A stretch of 64,000 bases of DNA, taken from assembly GCA_029378245.1 (NCBI GenBank), contig JARKIF010000003.1:248001-312000 (forward strand), written 5' to 3'. A program made the position numbers and the translations under genes. The DNA is from Roridomyces roridus. Lineage: Eukaryota > Basidiomycota > Agaricomycetes > Agaricales > Mycenaceae. This document shows positions 45,546 through 57,350 of the stretch, one piece after another; position 1 is the first letter of the stretch, and every line of letters starts with the position of its first letter. The notes beneath the pieces were generated by a model. That model had not been told where the DNA came from. It saw only the letters and a list, made by a program, of their open reading frames with translations, and did not search any database.

Positions 45546-46691
45546 GCTCGCGCGTCCCGGGGTACCGGTGCGCTTGGAGGCGCAGGTGACCGTCGTGGGT
45601 CCCGGGTCTTCTCCAACTGCACGTTAACTGTGAGCACGGGCACAGACGCGCTGGGAGCGGAGACATGGACCGGGACGGCTACGTCTTCGTTAGAGAAAGG
45701 GAAATCTCCTGCAGCAGGAACGTACCGCCATCCAGGTGAAGCTCATCCGCCTTGACTGCATCTTCCTCTCCCTCTCCTGTTACACCCTCATCCACCTGCA
45801 CGTCCGCTTCACCGCCATCCTTATCTTTACCCTCCGCAACACCCTCCTCCCCCGGCGGGGGAGTTGCGCTAGCCGGCTGCTTCTTCTTCTTATTCTTCCC
45901 TCTCCGACAATCCAAGGGATACTCGCATTTAAGCGCGCGCCGTTGGCATTGACCGCACAAGAAGAAGAATTCAGCAAGGGAAAATCAACAACGGGCAAAG
46001 GCGAAACACACTTGCATCCTGCCTGAGTTGTGCCGTCAGCGGGAGGCCCGCACGCAATCTTGCGGTTGCGACAGTAAAAACACGCGATTGCCGGCTTCTG
46101 GGTCAGATCGATCGCACCAGTACCACGGCGTCGACGGGAGAGGCCCTTGAGTTTCTTGTTCGGTGGCGCGGCAAGAGGTTGAGCACTGGACAAGTCGGTA
46201 GTGGTGAACAAGTGCGGTACGGATGGACGGTCGCATTCCGTTGGCGGGGCTGGGGCGAGCACTGGCGAATACGATATCAGGTAGGGCTCGGAGGAGGGCG
46301 AGGGCGAGAGCGTGTCGTCGACCCCGGGGGATTCGTATATGAGGTCTGGGGAGTGGGAGGCAAACGACGCGTTGGTCGTAATGCTCGTGGCCGAGGGCGG
46401 TGGGGTGTCGCCCATATAGTAGTACTCGCTCTCGGAGGGCGAGATAGGTGACACGGCGGTGGCGAACGAAGGGGCAGAGGGCGAGCAGGAAAGGTAGTTT
46501 GTCATTGTGGGCGGGTAGAACACCCAGCTCGAGGCAGGGTCCACAAACTGGTAGACAGCATCAGGAGGGAACATACTCGCGTGCTCTGCATCTACCTGGG
46601 CCTGTCGGGGGCTGGGGCGGGCATCGGGGAAGACGGCGTAGAAGCGGTCGTCGTCGGCGCCGTGGATGGCGTCTATGTGGTCTGAAGACAT
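45494..46691 (-). CDS. Regulator with C-terminal Zn2Cys6 cluster; splice acceptor reads GG
   Basis: Exons 46691-46012, 45952-45726 and 45678-45494 total 1092 bp and give 363 residues. The first 200 residues are Ser/Pro/Tyr-rich without a domain. Residues about 200-245 form a zinc cluster: IACFYCRNRKIACGPP, then across the intron CNQCQRRALKCEYP. A Lys-rich run, an acidic Glu/Asp/Gly region and a Pro-rich tail follow. The family normally acts as a nuclear DNA-binding regulator. The intron inside the cluster (46011-45953, 59 nt) has a GTGTGT donor but ends GCGG instead of an AG, and there is no AG anywhere in it. Codon arithmetic and the conserved CNQCQRR sequence both place the junction there. 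Without splicing the frame reads on into an unrelated tail (stop 45780). It may be a recent splice-site mutation or a sequencing error. Confidence 0.72.
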
Positions 46692-48541
46692 GAGGGAGAG
46701 AGAACCAACCCCAAACGAACGAATGGTGCTATATATTCACGGCCCGACCCGAGCTTACAGCTCAAGATTTACTCTATTTGGTAGTGGCGTCTGCCAGACA
46801 GCCGACATGCACTACCAACCCTCGTTCCTAAATAAGATAAGAAGAGCGCACTGTCTCCCAATTTTCGCACGTGGAGTCCGACGTGAGACAGTCACCGCAC
46901 CGCAACCCGCTGCTGGCAGCCTGGCTTGCATGCATTCCGCACGAGCCAGGTCACTCCCTCTCCCGACTCGGCTGTACACCACCAAAGTGCCCGCACACGC
47001 TGCGCAGCTGGCAATTCATGTGGCGGCCAGCTGACGCGGTAACGTGAATTTTGCCAGCATTCATGTAACTGAAATGTATCGTGCAGCTCTCAATGGTCAC
47101 CATGTGGAGTGCATCCGGGAGTTGGGACAACCGGAGAACCGAAAAACCGAAAAACCGGGATTTTGCTGATGGCGGTGTTTTGCCGTTCGGCACAAACAAG
47201 TAGATCATTGATCAGACCACTACTCCTGACTCATGATCACTCGACAATACCCCGCCCGTTGTCTACGCCTGCCCCGCACCTAGCCACCCGACTCCCTTCC
47301 GACGTCTGTCGCCTGCGAGGCACACGTGACGTGCTACCGCCGCACCGCGACGACGGTCGTACATCGTTAGACTCGAACCAGCCCTCGTTGGTACTTTTGC
47401 GGGGGGAGGATTTAGTACCAAGAGGGACTGGTGGATCTTATGCGAGGCGTCGCAGGGTGCGGATGCAGTTGTCAAAGTTATACCTTTTGCAGCCATAAAT
47501 CCGGGACCGTGGGAGCCTACTCGACGGGGTCGTTCGTTCGTTCACCAACTTCTCGGATGATTGGGGACCTGTAATTTTCTTGGTACATATTGTGAGTCCA
47601 CAGAAATATGACTTCCATTTTGCTTGGACAAAAACTGTAGAGATACTAGTACAAATGGCCGACGAAGATTCCTCGGCATTTCCTAATCGGGTATATTTCC
47701 ACTCTGCCACGCCCCGCCTAAGTTCCACCAGCCCTTTCAGCAGGTATTTCCAATGCCGCAAGAAAGGGCTGGTCCGAGCCTAGTACATCGTTGCATCAAC
47801 GGGCAATATTTCAAGCCCCACACGTTGCCGCAGGCCCACAACAGCCATTCAACTTATTGGAAGAATGGTGGGACCATTGCAAGGGTTGAGGGAAGAGCAA
47901 GGGAGAAGAGAAACAATCGTGGGCCATGGCGAGGCTCACCCGCACTCGTGAGTCGCTATTCTTCGCCCAAGCATACACACTATCCTTCTCGCCGAGTGCG
48001 CCTCCAGGTCCTTTCGCGCAGCGTCAGCGTCTCCCACCCCTTCAAGCCCCACCAGACCTCCTTCACTACCGTGACTGACATGCTCCTGGCCCCGCCGTCG
48101 CGTCGCGCGCTCTTCAAGTACAGTGCCCTCCCCATGAAGTTCCGCCCTATCCGTTCGCCTTGCGCGCACCTCCACGCCCGCTGTCACCATGATGTCCAGC
48201 CGGCCGACCCGACCCTTGCCCGACCCTGCCCTCCCGCCGTTCGCCTGCTTACTGGCAGTAGAAACGAATCGGACATACTTAAATATAAGTAATCATTATG
48301 AATGAATATTACATGGTATTGAGCTTGTACTGAGCATGCATTAACCAAGGGAGAGAGTGAGAGAGGCGACCGTCCGATGAGGGGGGATGCATCATGGATT
48401 GTTGTTGGCCGTGATGGCAGCCGCAGCGGCACATCACCGCAGCACAGCCATCAAATCGTCGGTGTTACGGTTGTTCCAACTCCCGAATTTTGTGACCATG
48501 TGTGCATTCTCATTCACTCGACGCGTTCAAAGCCTTTACGT
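46692..48541. other. Gene-poor interval
   Basis: The left end is presumably the promoter of the regulator. A 179-codon plus-strand frame (47753-48292, Pro/Ser/His-rich) has no recognised domain and is probably chance. ACCGGAGAACCGAAAAACCG (47129-47148) shows short tandem ACCGAAAA units. Confidence 0.35.
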
Positions 48542-48543
48542 TA

Positions 48544-48848
48544 CAGCTGTTCCACTATTTCTTGAGAAAAGTCTGTTTTTTTGTGCGCTAGCCGAGCTTG
48601 ATCGAATTTTTGATTCAGTGATAAGGTGCACCTTATATAGTATTTGCTCCCGGGGAAGCGTCGGCTGTGGTGCTGTGGCGACCACGCCAAGACGGCACCG
48701 TCAGGCGCTGCCTCGGCAGTCCTCGGCTACAGGTGTCTGTCCGGAGCACTGCACAAAAAAGGTGCGGCTTATCAGTAATCAAAAACTGGATCACGCTCGG
48801 CTAGCGCTCAAAAAAAGTGACTTTTCTCATGAAATTGTGGAACAGCTG
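48544..48848. mobile_element. Tc1/mariner-like MITE
   Basis: 305 bp bounded by TA on both sides (48542-48543 and 48849-48850). The left end CAGCTGTTCCACTATTTC and the reverse complement of the right end CAGCTGTTCCACAATTTC begin inverted repeats of about 85-90 bp, including GCGCTAGCCGAGC and TTTTTGATT. There is no coding capacity. A TA target and CAG termini are the usual signature of this superfamily. Confidence 0.85.
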
Positions 48849-48952
48849 TAACAAGCAGGCAGACCATCACGCACACGAAATAGCCTTTTAATTCTGGTAG
48901 TAGTGCCGGTTTACTTTACATGGAATGGGATTTACTTTTTTGACCACTTTTA

Positions 48953-50169
48953 CAGCTCTTTGCGGAACATAAGGCGCGGCTCGATTTTTGTCAAAATTGT
49001 TGAGATTTTGATCACTTTCACTAATTACGCTGTCGTGAGCTCAATTCTTGTTCGATTGTCTTCGGACATGGACCATTCGATTCCCACGGGTGTTTTACAG
49101 TGCTTAGGCTACCAGGATGAATTATCCTTATCTACATTTCAATCACAAAGAAGCAAACAATCAATTTTGACTATCTACACAGTAGCAGTGGAATAAAGCT
49201 TGCTGGGGTCCCGGTATCTCACTGGGGTAGTCTGATAGGGTTCCTACAGTGCGCCAGGGTACTACTTTGCTGTGAGATACATCAGGGGGACACCGGTGTA
49301 TTGAGGTCTCCAGCCATCACTGCTCAACTGGATCTCAGCTCATGGTGGGCAATTTTTCTCAAATAGTGCATCCAGTGCAATTAATAAACACCTCAACCTA
49401 CCATTCCGCCCCATCCGAAGGGCATATACGCCTTGGGCAGCGAGCAGAATGTTGCCCGACGCCGTCACTTGTAGTTTACGTAACATCACTGTCAAAGTTG
49501 GATCTTTTGGACTGATTATGCTGTTCTGAACTCAGTTCTTATCCGATTGTCTTCGGACATGAACCGATCGATCCCCACGGCTGATTTACAGTGCATAGCA
49601 CTATGAAGATCATCTATTTTATTTTCCCTTGTACTGAATCACATCCAACAATGTTTTTGTCACTGTGCTGCACTCTGGACAGTATCCGGAGGAAATCAGA
49701 CCCTCGGATGGCTCGGGATACTAGTAAGTGGTACTCATGGAGTGTACCAAATGTTTCGTTTCAGAACAGTCACTGTCTGTGAGGCAAAATGCATCTGAGT
49801 GATGCTGGCTATATTTCTTGGCACACCCTGTGTATCAGGATTGATACAGAACCAAATTAAGCACCCAGTGCACTGTAAAATACCATACAGAATACCCTTA
49901 CGAGGTATTGGAATCCCATAATCCCCTGATGGTCAGTTGGGACGTGGATAGTTGAAAATGATATCTGGGTCTTTCTTGGCTCACGATGCACACAGAACAA
50001 TTCATTTGAGTAGCCTAAGCACTGTAAGACAACCGTGGGAATTGAATGGTCCATGTCCGAAGACAATCGGACCAGAATTGAACTCACGACAGCGTAATTA
50101 GTGAAAGTGATCAAAATCTCAACAATTTTGACAAAAATCGAGCCGCGCCTTATGTTCCGCAAAGAGCTG
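48953..50169. mobile_element. Long-TIR Tc1/mariner-like element, non-autonomous
   Basis: 1,217 bp bounded by TA (48951-48952 and 50170-50171). Both arms begin CAGCTCTTTGCGGAACATAA and stay over 90% alike by eye for about 170 bp (48953-49120 and 50169-50005). A diverged third copy of part of the arm (GATTGTCTTCGGACATG..CGAT) lies at about 49500-49605 in the left-arm orientation. The matching frames in the arms are a by-product of the repeat; no transposase was found. It sits 104 bp from the smaller MITE. Confidence 0.85.
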
Positions 50170-51370
50170 TAATTACAACTGGTTCCACACCGAAAAGAAG
50201 GAAAGGGTTGAAAGTAAATCTCAATCAAGGAAAGTCCAGCGAAAAGTGCCGGAAAAAGACGAAAGTGGCAAAAGCGGCAGAAAAGCTCTGGAGGTTTGCA
50301 GAAAAGAGGGTGTCAAGTTGCTGATGAGATAGATTGTCGTCTGTGCAGCTTCAATTCCTGGGAATTTCTGGTCCCTTCAAGCTGGATGGTTTTACCTCAT
50401 CGAGTCTGTACTAAGCGCATTGAGTTCGATACTATACAAAGTCGAACTTGCAATTTTGCAAAAGGGATTGCAAGAATGTTCGAGCCTTGAACTAAGTTTA
50501 TCTCACTGAGAGGCTGGAAGCGGAGTCCAGTAAACAAAGTAAATTACACGGCCTTCTCGGGATCTTTGGGCAGAATTGAATCCGAAATCTTCATTCAAAC
50601 GCGGCTGCGGCCGTATATCACCGCATGACTCACGTTGACAATCTCTTCTCTTCTCCCACCTGCCACCATCTCGCACCTGCCACCAGCCCACGCGACACAA
50701 GAGTCCCCAACCATGCGTCTCTCGGCTCTAAAGCCCCTTCATAAAGTCTTCCCTTCATCAAGTTAACTCTCGTAGACAGACGCTACCTTTGATCTTGTAC
50801 CTCGACCGGTTTCTTCTATGTGCAGGATGCTGAATCGTTTTGTGGGACGCTTTATATACGCGTACGATTAATCGTTCAACGCGCGGATGACTGTACGGCC
50901 CGGAGCAGACCGGCGGCAATCTTATCGGTGATTGACAGAAACTGTCAATCACCCTTGATGTAGTCGAATTCGCCATCAACCGATAGCAACCGATGTGCGT
51001 TGTGTCGGCTTCTTCTCTCCATGCGCTCGCGTCAAAGCCTGACAGCTCACAAGTCGCTCCCTGAGTTCCTCTATTTTAGACCATACATATTTCATTCCTT
51101 CTATTACAGACATCATCCTGCGCACGGCGTCCTGTGTGTTTTCGTATCAATATTGATGACTCGGAACAGAAAGGCGCTCAACGCGTACAGATATACGCTG
51201 CGGGTAGTCTGACGTGATGTCAGACGAACAGTGTTTTCTCGGCGGCCGAAGAGAATTGATGTTTCGAAAATGTTCTGGCGGGGTTGGCTGGGAAGAATCT
51301 CGGACAAGTTGTTCTTATTTGAAATATTGCTCTGCTTGACGTCAGGAACGGCATATTTCGTAAAAAAAAA
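50170..51370. other. Intergenic interval with one perfect hairpin
   Basis: No gene recognised. GGTGATTGACAG - AAA - CTGTCAATCACC (50927-50953) is a 12-bp perfect inverted repeat with a 3-nt spacer. Confidence 0.5.
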
Positions 51371-51446
51371 CTATCAAGCAACTATCGAACAACTATCGAG
51401 AACTGTCGAGCAACTATCGAGCAACTATCAGGCAACTATCGTACAA
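51371..51446. repeat. AACTATCGAGC minisatellite
   Basis: About seven imperfect units of AACTATCGAGC / AACTATCGAAC / AACTGTCGAGC in tandem. The homologous place beside the 45-kb gene (about 45275-45285) has only one such unit, so the array expanded in this copy. Confidence 0.85.
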
Positions 51447-51735
51447 CAAGCAATGAAGATACGGGCATGGTCCAAGATATGGGGAACGGGGTACGCGCGC
51501 CGGTCACCTTTTCAACAGTAAAGCAAGAGCACCAAAAGCCTAGTCCACCGCCAACAACCCGCCAACTTCCCATCACCAACTCTCGCACGTTCATCCAAAA
51601 GCTGCAAGGAGCGCTGCGACTAACCAGCCACATCCTTCACAGCATATGTACTATGAAAATGAACCCTCCAGTCAGTCGCGCGCTCACATTACGTTCCTCG
51701 CACGCTGGAACATCGCACGTACCGCCGGGTCCCGC
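51445..51735. repeat. 3' segment shared with the regulator at 45.5 kb
   Basis: Partner of 45280-45545. It covers the last codons (GRDPAVRA..) and downstream DNA of the F-box gene at 51684-52929. Confidence 0.75.
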
Positions 51736-52929
51736 CCCCAGGGGTGGGGCAGGAGGGGTAAGCCGACGGGCTGCAGCGATGGCAGCGCTCCCGCCGCGTG
51801 CAGCTGCTTGAAGTGCCTGTAGAATCTGCACAGCTCCGCTTCGACCTCTGCAGTCATGTCAGCCGCGCTGAACTCGAGGATTTGGAAGCAGATGGTGCGG
51901 ATCTTGTTGGTGCGAGTGCTCCGGACAAGGTGGACCAGGGGGTCGAAGAGGATGGCCAAGTCGACGGTGTTGGTGACGTACAACCGGAGGAATTGGAGTT
52001 CGGAAAGCGGGGCCAGGTTGACGTTCTCGATGAACTCGGCTGGCAATGAATCAATGCATTGACAGGGACAAGATTAGAAGAAGCGTACTGGGTCCAATTT
52101 CAAGCCTCTGGATCGACGGCGCGGCGCACTGGATCAAGAGGTACGCTGGTACCGTCATCGGTCCGAATATGACCAACTCCTCGATGCCCGTGAGCACGAA
52201 CGGAGAGGTCGGGTGGAGGAGCCAGGCCAGGGCGCTGCGATCAGACTCGTCTTCGTCTTCGTCTTCGTCGTCTTGGCTGTCCTGTTCGTCGTCTTCCTCT
52301 TCGAGCAACTGGATCCGCTTCAATGCCGGGCGCTCGTGGGCCGTGCTTGGTGCCCACTCGTTCCACGGCTTCTTCGGCCGCACACGATCCAGTACGAGCT
52401 CCTGCAGGCTCGAGGAGCAATCCGCAAAGATGGAAGGGTCAAAATCCGACCGGAGATAGAGCCGGCGGAGGGAGGGTAGGGCGATGAGCCGCGTCAGAGA
52501 GGGGACAAGCGGGCCATCGAGAGTGGGCCTGTCACCAGGGCCGACGAGTGTGATGTCCGAGAGTCGGGGGAGGTCCATGTCCGCCACGATCGCAACGGAT
52601 TGAACGTATGCTGAGAGCGAAACAACGCGGATGTGCGTCTTGAGATGAGGGGAGGACAGGAGCACGTCGCGAAGGCGCGTATACGCGCCGATGGTGTATG
52701 CGAGGTCTTCCTCCTCCGTCAGAAAGGTTTCGCCGGGAGCCAGGCCCACTGCATCCTTGCGGTGCATGACCGAAATGTCGCGGAAGAGGACGGTCTGCGC
52801 GGGGCGCGAGAGACGCTGTGCTGCGAGAGAGCAGGACTTGAGATCGACGGTGTCCAGCATGCTGACGATCTCGTCCAAGGTTTCTGGCGGGAATAGAGGG
52901 GATAACGCTGCAGTTTGCTGGTAGGCCAT
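51684..52929 (-). CDS. F-box protein
   Basis: ATG at 52929; exons 52929-52089 and 52039-51684 give 398 residues, with a 49-nt GT..AG intron. The N-terminus PLFPPETLDEIVSMLDTVDL, then CSLAAQRLSRPAQTVLFRDI, is the F-box and following helix (about residues 10-50). A leucine-rich body follows (LPRLSDITLVGPGDRPTLDG, LIALPSLRRLYLRSDF, FVLTGIEELVIFGPM), interrupted by a strongly acidic Glu/Asp run near residue 225. The C-terminal part includes FIENVNLAPLSELQFLRLYV and a cysteine-containing helix. The expected role is substrate recruitment to an SCF ubiquitin ligase. Its last residues (DPAVRA..) and 3' flank resemble those of the zinc-cluster gene at 45.5 kb. Confidence 0.83.
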
Positions 52930-54493
52930 TGGGAGATTGGGATAGCTGGTTTCGACAGCGTTCGACAGAGTGCAGAGGGTTTTGAGGCTGCCAGTGGGAA
53001 TCGGATGTACTTAGAATGCGACGGTGCTGAATTGGCAAGAGTCAAGACCCTAGAATCTCGACGCAAAGGGGTCAGCATCATATCGACACCGAAAGTAGGC
53101 AAGGTGGGCACAAGGTGGGCATGCAAGCTAAGAATGAGCGGTTTTCGGCACCAAGTCACAGGGTGAAAGCCAAGAAATCACGATCACATGATTCAGATTC
53201 GGTGGCTTAGTTATGGACACGAGCAAGAAAACGTACGTGGAGTCCCCAAAGCCACCGGCAGCCACTGTTATGTTGCTGCAAAAACAAAATATATTCTTCA
53301 AGTTGACTGACGTAGAAACCTGGAAGAATCCTTCTGCTTCTTTGCACGGGACTCGCAAAAAAACCGAACTTCTTCCGCCAGAAACCCGTTTCCTGGCGCC
53401 ATATCAGCCGAGCCTCGTTGATCCCTCTTTACACCCCAAAATCTGGCCAAACCACTTGTACCTATCGGTCGGGCTGGCTTGTTTCTGTACGGCATGCGAA
53501 GAACCTAGGTGCAGGTTGGGTGTAGGGCGTTGTGCGAGCTGGCCGTCGACTGATATGTGAGGCACCAACACATCTCCGTGCCCCAAATTAAAAACTACCT
53601 ATCATGCTCCATACTTCGGCCGTCGACGACGTCCCCTGCAGCTGCCTCTGCAAGCTCAGCCCTTCCCACCCGATTCCCTGCCGATCAACACCTGTCTTGG
53701 GCAGAATAAGTACTGTTTTGACGACGCGGATTCAGCCGGCAGCATTTCCGCGGAGCGGACTTGTGCCTTTGAATGGTGCGTCTTACCGTATCATGCATGT
53801 GCCTTATTCAAAAGTTGAACCATTCCGATTAGTATATTGGACTTGGAGATGTTGAAAGCGTTCGGTTGCGCACAACGACGCTGATTGAGGGCATAGACAC
53901 CCATATTGCGGCCGGGGAGGCTATGGATCTACTAGTATAAGCTGTCCCTGACGTTCCCAGACTCCCTTCAAGTTTAATGTAGGCACGGCAACGTTAAAGT
54001 TGAATTAATTCTGAACTTCGTTGTTCGGTGGTTTTGATGAATCCGAAGGCCGGGAAGTCGGCGGGGCATGCTGTTATTGCTGGCACGGGCTGTATGTATG
54101 AACTTTAACAAGCTGGGCCTCATGGCCTGGCGAAGCAATGGTGAGATCCAAAAGTTACCAACATAGAAATACTTTAGCCGTGGCTTACAAAGCTCACTTC
54201 GCACTCCGCGGCGACCTTGAAATGAGACGGATTCGGTACTACTCTGGACGCATTGAATAGGAAAATTTCCATTTCCGTCCGCCAACTCGAGATAACGTGA
54301 CATTGAAATGCATACTTTTTGAACTGAAGAGGGTGTACATGTCTGTCGTAACTAGCCGCTGAAACATCGTCTATATTCCAACATGAGTAAATTCCCGCAA
54401 AAATGGCCAGATCTTTGGAAACGGATAAGTGGAAAGATGGATCAATGAGATATCAACCTCACCGGTACCGTGTGTGGGCCATGTGTATCAAAC
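52930..54493. other. Intergenic, no firm gene
   Basis: Several open frames of 70-115 codons exist on both strands (for example 53213-53560 plus and 54303-53974 minus), but none has a recognisable domain or clear splice context. Confidence 0.35.
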
Positions 54494-55536
54494 TCAGCAG
54501 AAGCGAAGAGAATATCCCAGGATCGGATGCGCCACTACTTGCTTTCGATGAACTGCACGAGGGCGAGCGCGAGGCTGCACTTGATCTGAAAGAAAGCCGC
54601 TCTCTGTCGCGAGAACCATCGGAGTGAATTCCCGTCGCCGAACTAAAGGACCGTCGTGATCCCATGTGAGTTGCCCAGGTGTAGTGGTATCTGAGCGCAC
54701 GGGGGTTGGCGTATCTTCAGAGTTCATGAATGCGAAGTCCGATGTTACCGACTGCCGCGAGTCTGGTTTGTGGGATCTACGGTGCACGTTCCCCTCGTGA
54801 CGCATGAGGTTGGATTTGGCGCCTTTGGAAATAATTGAGAGAGAGCAGAAAACGCGGGATGAGACGCACCAAATTCTTTCAAGCAGCCTGGAAAATCACA
54901 GCTGAAACCTGGGCCACATATGGTTTGGACCGGTGTGAAGGATGTGGAAATGGACGCACGCGGTTCGCCGACATGAGCACTGGAATGCCTTCGAAGATCG
55001 GTCCCACTATATGCAACTCGTCAGCGGCGGGACCTTTAGAACCAATGCAAGACCACTTACGTGGAGAACCTTTGAGAGCAGCGATCACACGAGTATTCTT
55101 TGACGGTTTTCCTCTTGCGCGTCACTTTTGCGAGTGCCCTGGGAAACTTGGGAGGCAGAAGCAGTGGGGAAGTACTGCACCTGAGTAGCGTCAAAATAAT
55201 TAACGTAGAATGCGGCTCGCTCACAGAGGACGAGTTGTGGCCAACGTCAAATCATCCAGATACTGAGAGAGACTGTAAGGAGGTGAGAATGATGCTGATC
55301 GAGCGGAAGAATACATACGCAAGCTGGGGATCCTCGTAGGGCGCAACTTGGACCGAAGAGAAGGGAGTGCGATGCCAGTGGTACAATTGAGGAGATTCGT
55401 CCACCACAAAAGGCGGCGGCGAAGAAACGGCCTCAGAAATTCCCGGATAGTGATTTCCCAGTGCGGAGGTCAAGCTTGGGTAGCGTTCGACCGCCTCCTG
55501 GGTGAAACGCGGCGCAAAGCTGAAATTGTAGGCCAT
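54494..55536 (-). CDS. C2H2 zinc-finger protein, two fingers
   Basis: ATG at 55536. Exon 1 encodes MAYNFSFAPRFTQEAVERYP and a Pro/Tyr-rich stretch. After one or two introns, KVTRKRKTVKEYSCDRCSQRFST is followed by a GTAAGT intron ending TATAG, then GTDLRRHSSAH; together C-x2-C-x12-H-x3-H. The second finger is CDFPGCLKEFG, intron, AKSNLMRHEGNVH: C-x4-C-x12-H-x4-H. This tandem pair with a basic lead-in matches small fungal C2H2 regulators. The tail is Ser/Thr/Pro-rich with no further domain, ending at about 54494; an intron near the end is possible. A nuclear DNA-binding role is expected; targets are unknown. Exon borders between 55340 and 55200 are uncertain. Confidence 0.68.
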
Positions 55537-55884
55537 GACTAGGCTCCCGAGTCAGGGCGATTTAGCGATGGAGGGATTAGGAACTCACAGTCTCCTTTGG
55601 AACTCGTGTTAAATACGAGGTACATCGGAACTTAAAATTTGCCGGTGGAAGGAGAGTCATTGAAAAATAGCGACGCGGGAGATAGGAAGGATTCAGAACT
55701 CGAGGGACAAGAGTACCTGTAGAGCTTCCGTATTCGGGATCGTCCCCCAATCCAATGCGGCTGGCGTACCATTGCTTCTCATTCCTTTCAACTCCCACAG
55801 CCGCATACCCAATCAGTGACTCGCAACGCGCCGCCCACAACCCGCTCGAGGTGTTCTTCCTGGGCAGCACCGGGAAGCACGGAC

Positions 55885-56110
55885 AGTCAGTCCTTTTGGG
55901 GTGAATCTTTTCTTTTGGTGGTTTCCTTACTAGCTTGGAGCTAGAGGCGCCGCCTTTTCCCCGTTAGGCAGTCTGTACTTATCTCTGACGGAGATCAACG
56001 TGGCTGGCCGACACTCTTTCTATTCAAACTTTTTTGTCTTTTGTTTTGAAGGCTGGAGACGCATAGGACGAGTTGAATGGGATGCTTACCCTCCTCTCCC
56101 CAGCACCAGT
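55885..56110 (+). repeat. Degenerate repeat segment R2
   Basis: Shares TCCTTTTGGGGTGA, GTGGTTTCC, ATCTCTGACGGAGATCA, GTGGCTG, GAGACGCAT and a TTGAATGGGATG-like block with R1 (14590-14930) and R3 (56985-57345), in the same order. Confidence 0.5.
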
Positions 56111-56984
56111 GCCACTTCTTTGCTCGATGATGTCTCTCATCCTCGTGGGGGCATTGCATAGTCTTGTAAAAAGAATGGAGATGGCGTGTTCCATGACTGT
56201 GCATCCGAGAGAACCGGGAAGAAGAGTATCAGTATCATGGCCGTACTTCATGCCGTGGAATTGCCGCAGAACCTGGCCTTGAGGCTAGTCTCTGCCCTCA
56301 CGGCTTTCCCTCTACAGGATGCGTCGCCTACGTCTCTCTCCGTTAGTCGCATTGTGCCGTGTGCTTCGACCTCCCGCTCATGTACATTTGCAGAGTACAT
56401 CATCCCGGGCGACCCGATTCGATTTCCTCAAAGCATATATGCTTCATGCGTCCCCGTCAACAGCACCTCCCGCTACTGTATCTCGGCAATGTGGCCCCTC
56501 TCACCGGAGTGAGGTCTCCGTGTATGGGATCTTTCATTGGCACCTTACCCCGCCGCCGCGCTGCCTTTGATCAGCTCCTCTGTGCGCACAACGCGCACGC
56601 GAACGGTTGTCCCAGCGACGACGTATATTCCTGTCACTCCGTCCGCCTGGGAGAGGAGCACGCCGAGCACGCGGATTCTCCACCTAGTGAGAGATGTCAA
56701 GGAGACCGAAGCTGCGACCTCGATGCTGGTTACATTGGCGACCATACCCGCACTCTTTCTCGTCGTGTTAGTAGTATTCGGTGAGTAGAGCCGTCTTCCG
56801 AATCCAATCGCATCTTAGGATTCTGAAGGAACAGGTGCTTGGCCTATACCTACCATCTGCATGCAATCAAGAGCTTGAGCATACGCACGCTCGTCCGCAG
56901 TCACATTCAGAATTCACAGCCCACAACGCGCCGCACACTGGTGATCAAGCGCCCACGAACGATTATTTCTCGCCAGTGCCAGTC
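56111..56984 (+). other. Interval with a possible membrane-protein remnant
   Basis: A plus-strand frame ending near 56780 reads LHLVRDVKETEAATSMLVTL and then ATIPALFLVVLVVFG, a hydrophobic span, followed by a GTGAGT donor and, after GGAACAG (56834), AYTYHLHAIKSLSIRTLVRS. This could be the end of a membrane protein, but no upstream start or conserved domain was found. It may be a decayed gene. Confidence 0.3.
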
Positions 56985-57345
56985 GAGGCGCGGAGACGAG
57001 TCCTTTCAGAGGCGAGTGTTTTGTTTTTGGTGTCTTTTCTGGCTGGGATTCAAGGGCAGAGAAGTCATCTTCTTGTCTCTATCTCTGACGGAGATCAGGT
57101 GGCTGTGCACCCGACCGCCGACCCTCTTTGTATCATAAAGTTCTTCGTCGTTCGATTGTGGCGCCCGAGACGCATGGGATGGGCTGAATGCGATCCCTAG
57201 CCTCCTTCTCCCACCACTCGCGCCTGCTCGTTACTCGGGGATATCTTGCTCGTTGTTGATATGCGACAGAGGCACTTTTTTCTCGAATCTTCACCGCTCC
57301 CTCTCGCCTCTCATCCATTATGGGGATGCTGAATATATTTACAGG
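56985..57345 (+). repeat. Degenerate repeat segment R3
   Basis: The best match to R1 (roughly three quarters of positions by eye over 330 bp): CTGACGGAGATCAGGTGGCT, TTCGATTGTGG, CCCGAGACGCATGGGA, GAGGCACTTTTTTC, ATCTTCACCGCTCCCTC and GATGCTGAATATAT in the same order and orientation. Confidence 0.6.
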
Positions 57346-57350
57346 CACTC

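Noticed and set aside
47753..48292. 179-codon plus-strand frame as a gene
   Set aside because: No domain, signal or splice context; Pro/His/Ser-rich translation typical of a shadow frame.
49857..50228. Protein-like frame NIRRGSIFVKIVEILITFTN repeated at 48.95 kb and 50.1 kb
   Set aside because: It is the two arms of an inverted-repeat transposon read in the same sense; no start context or domain.
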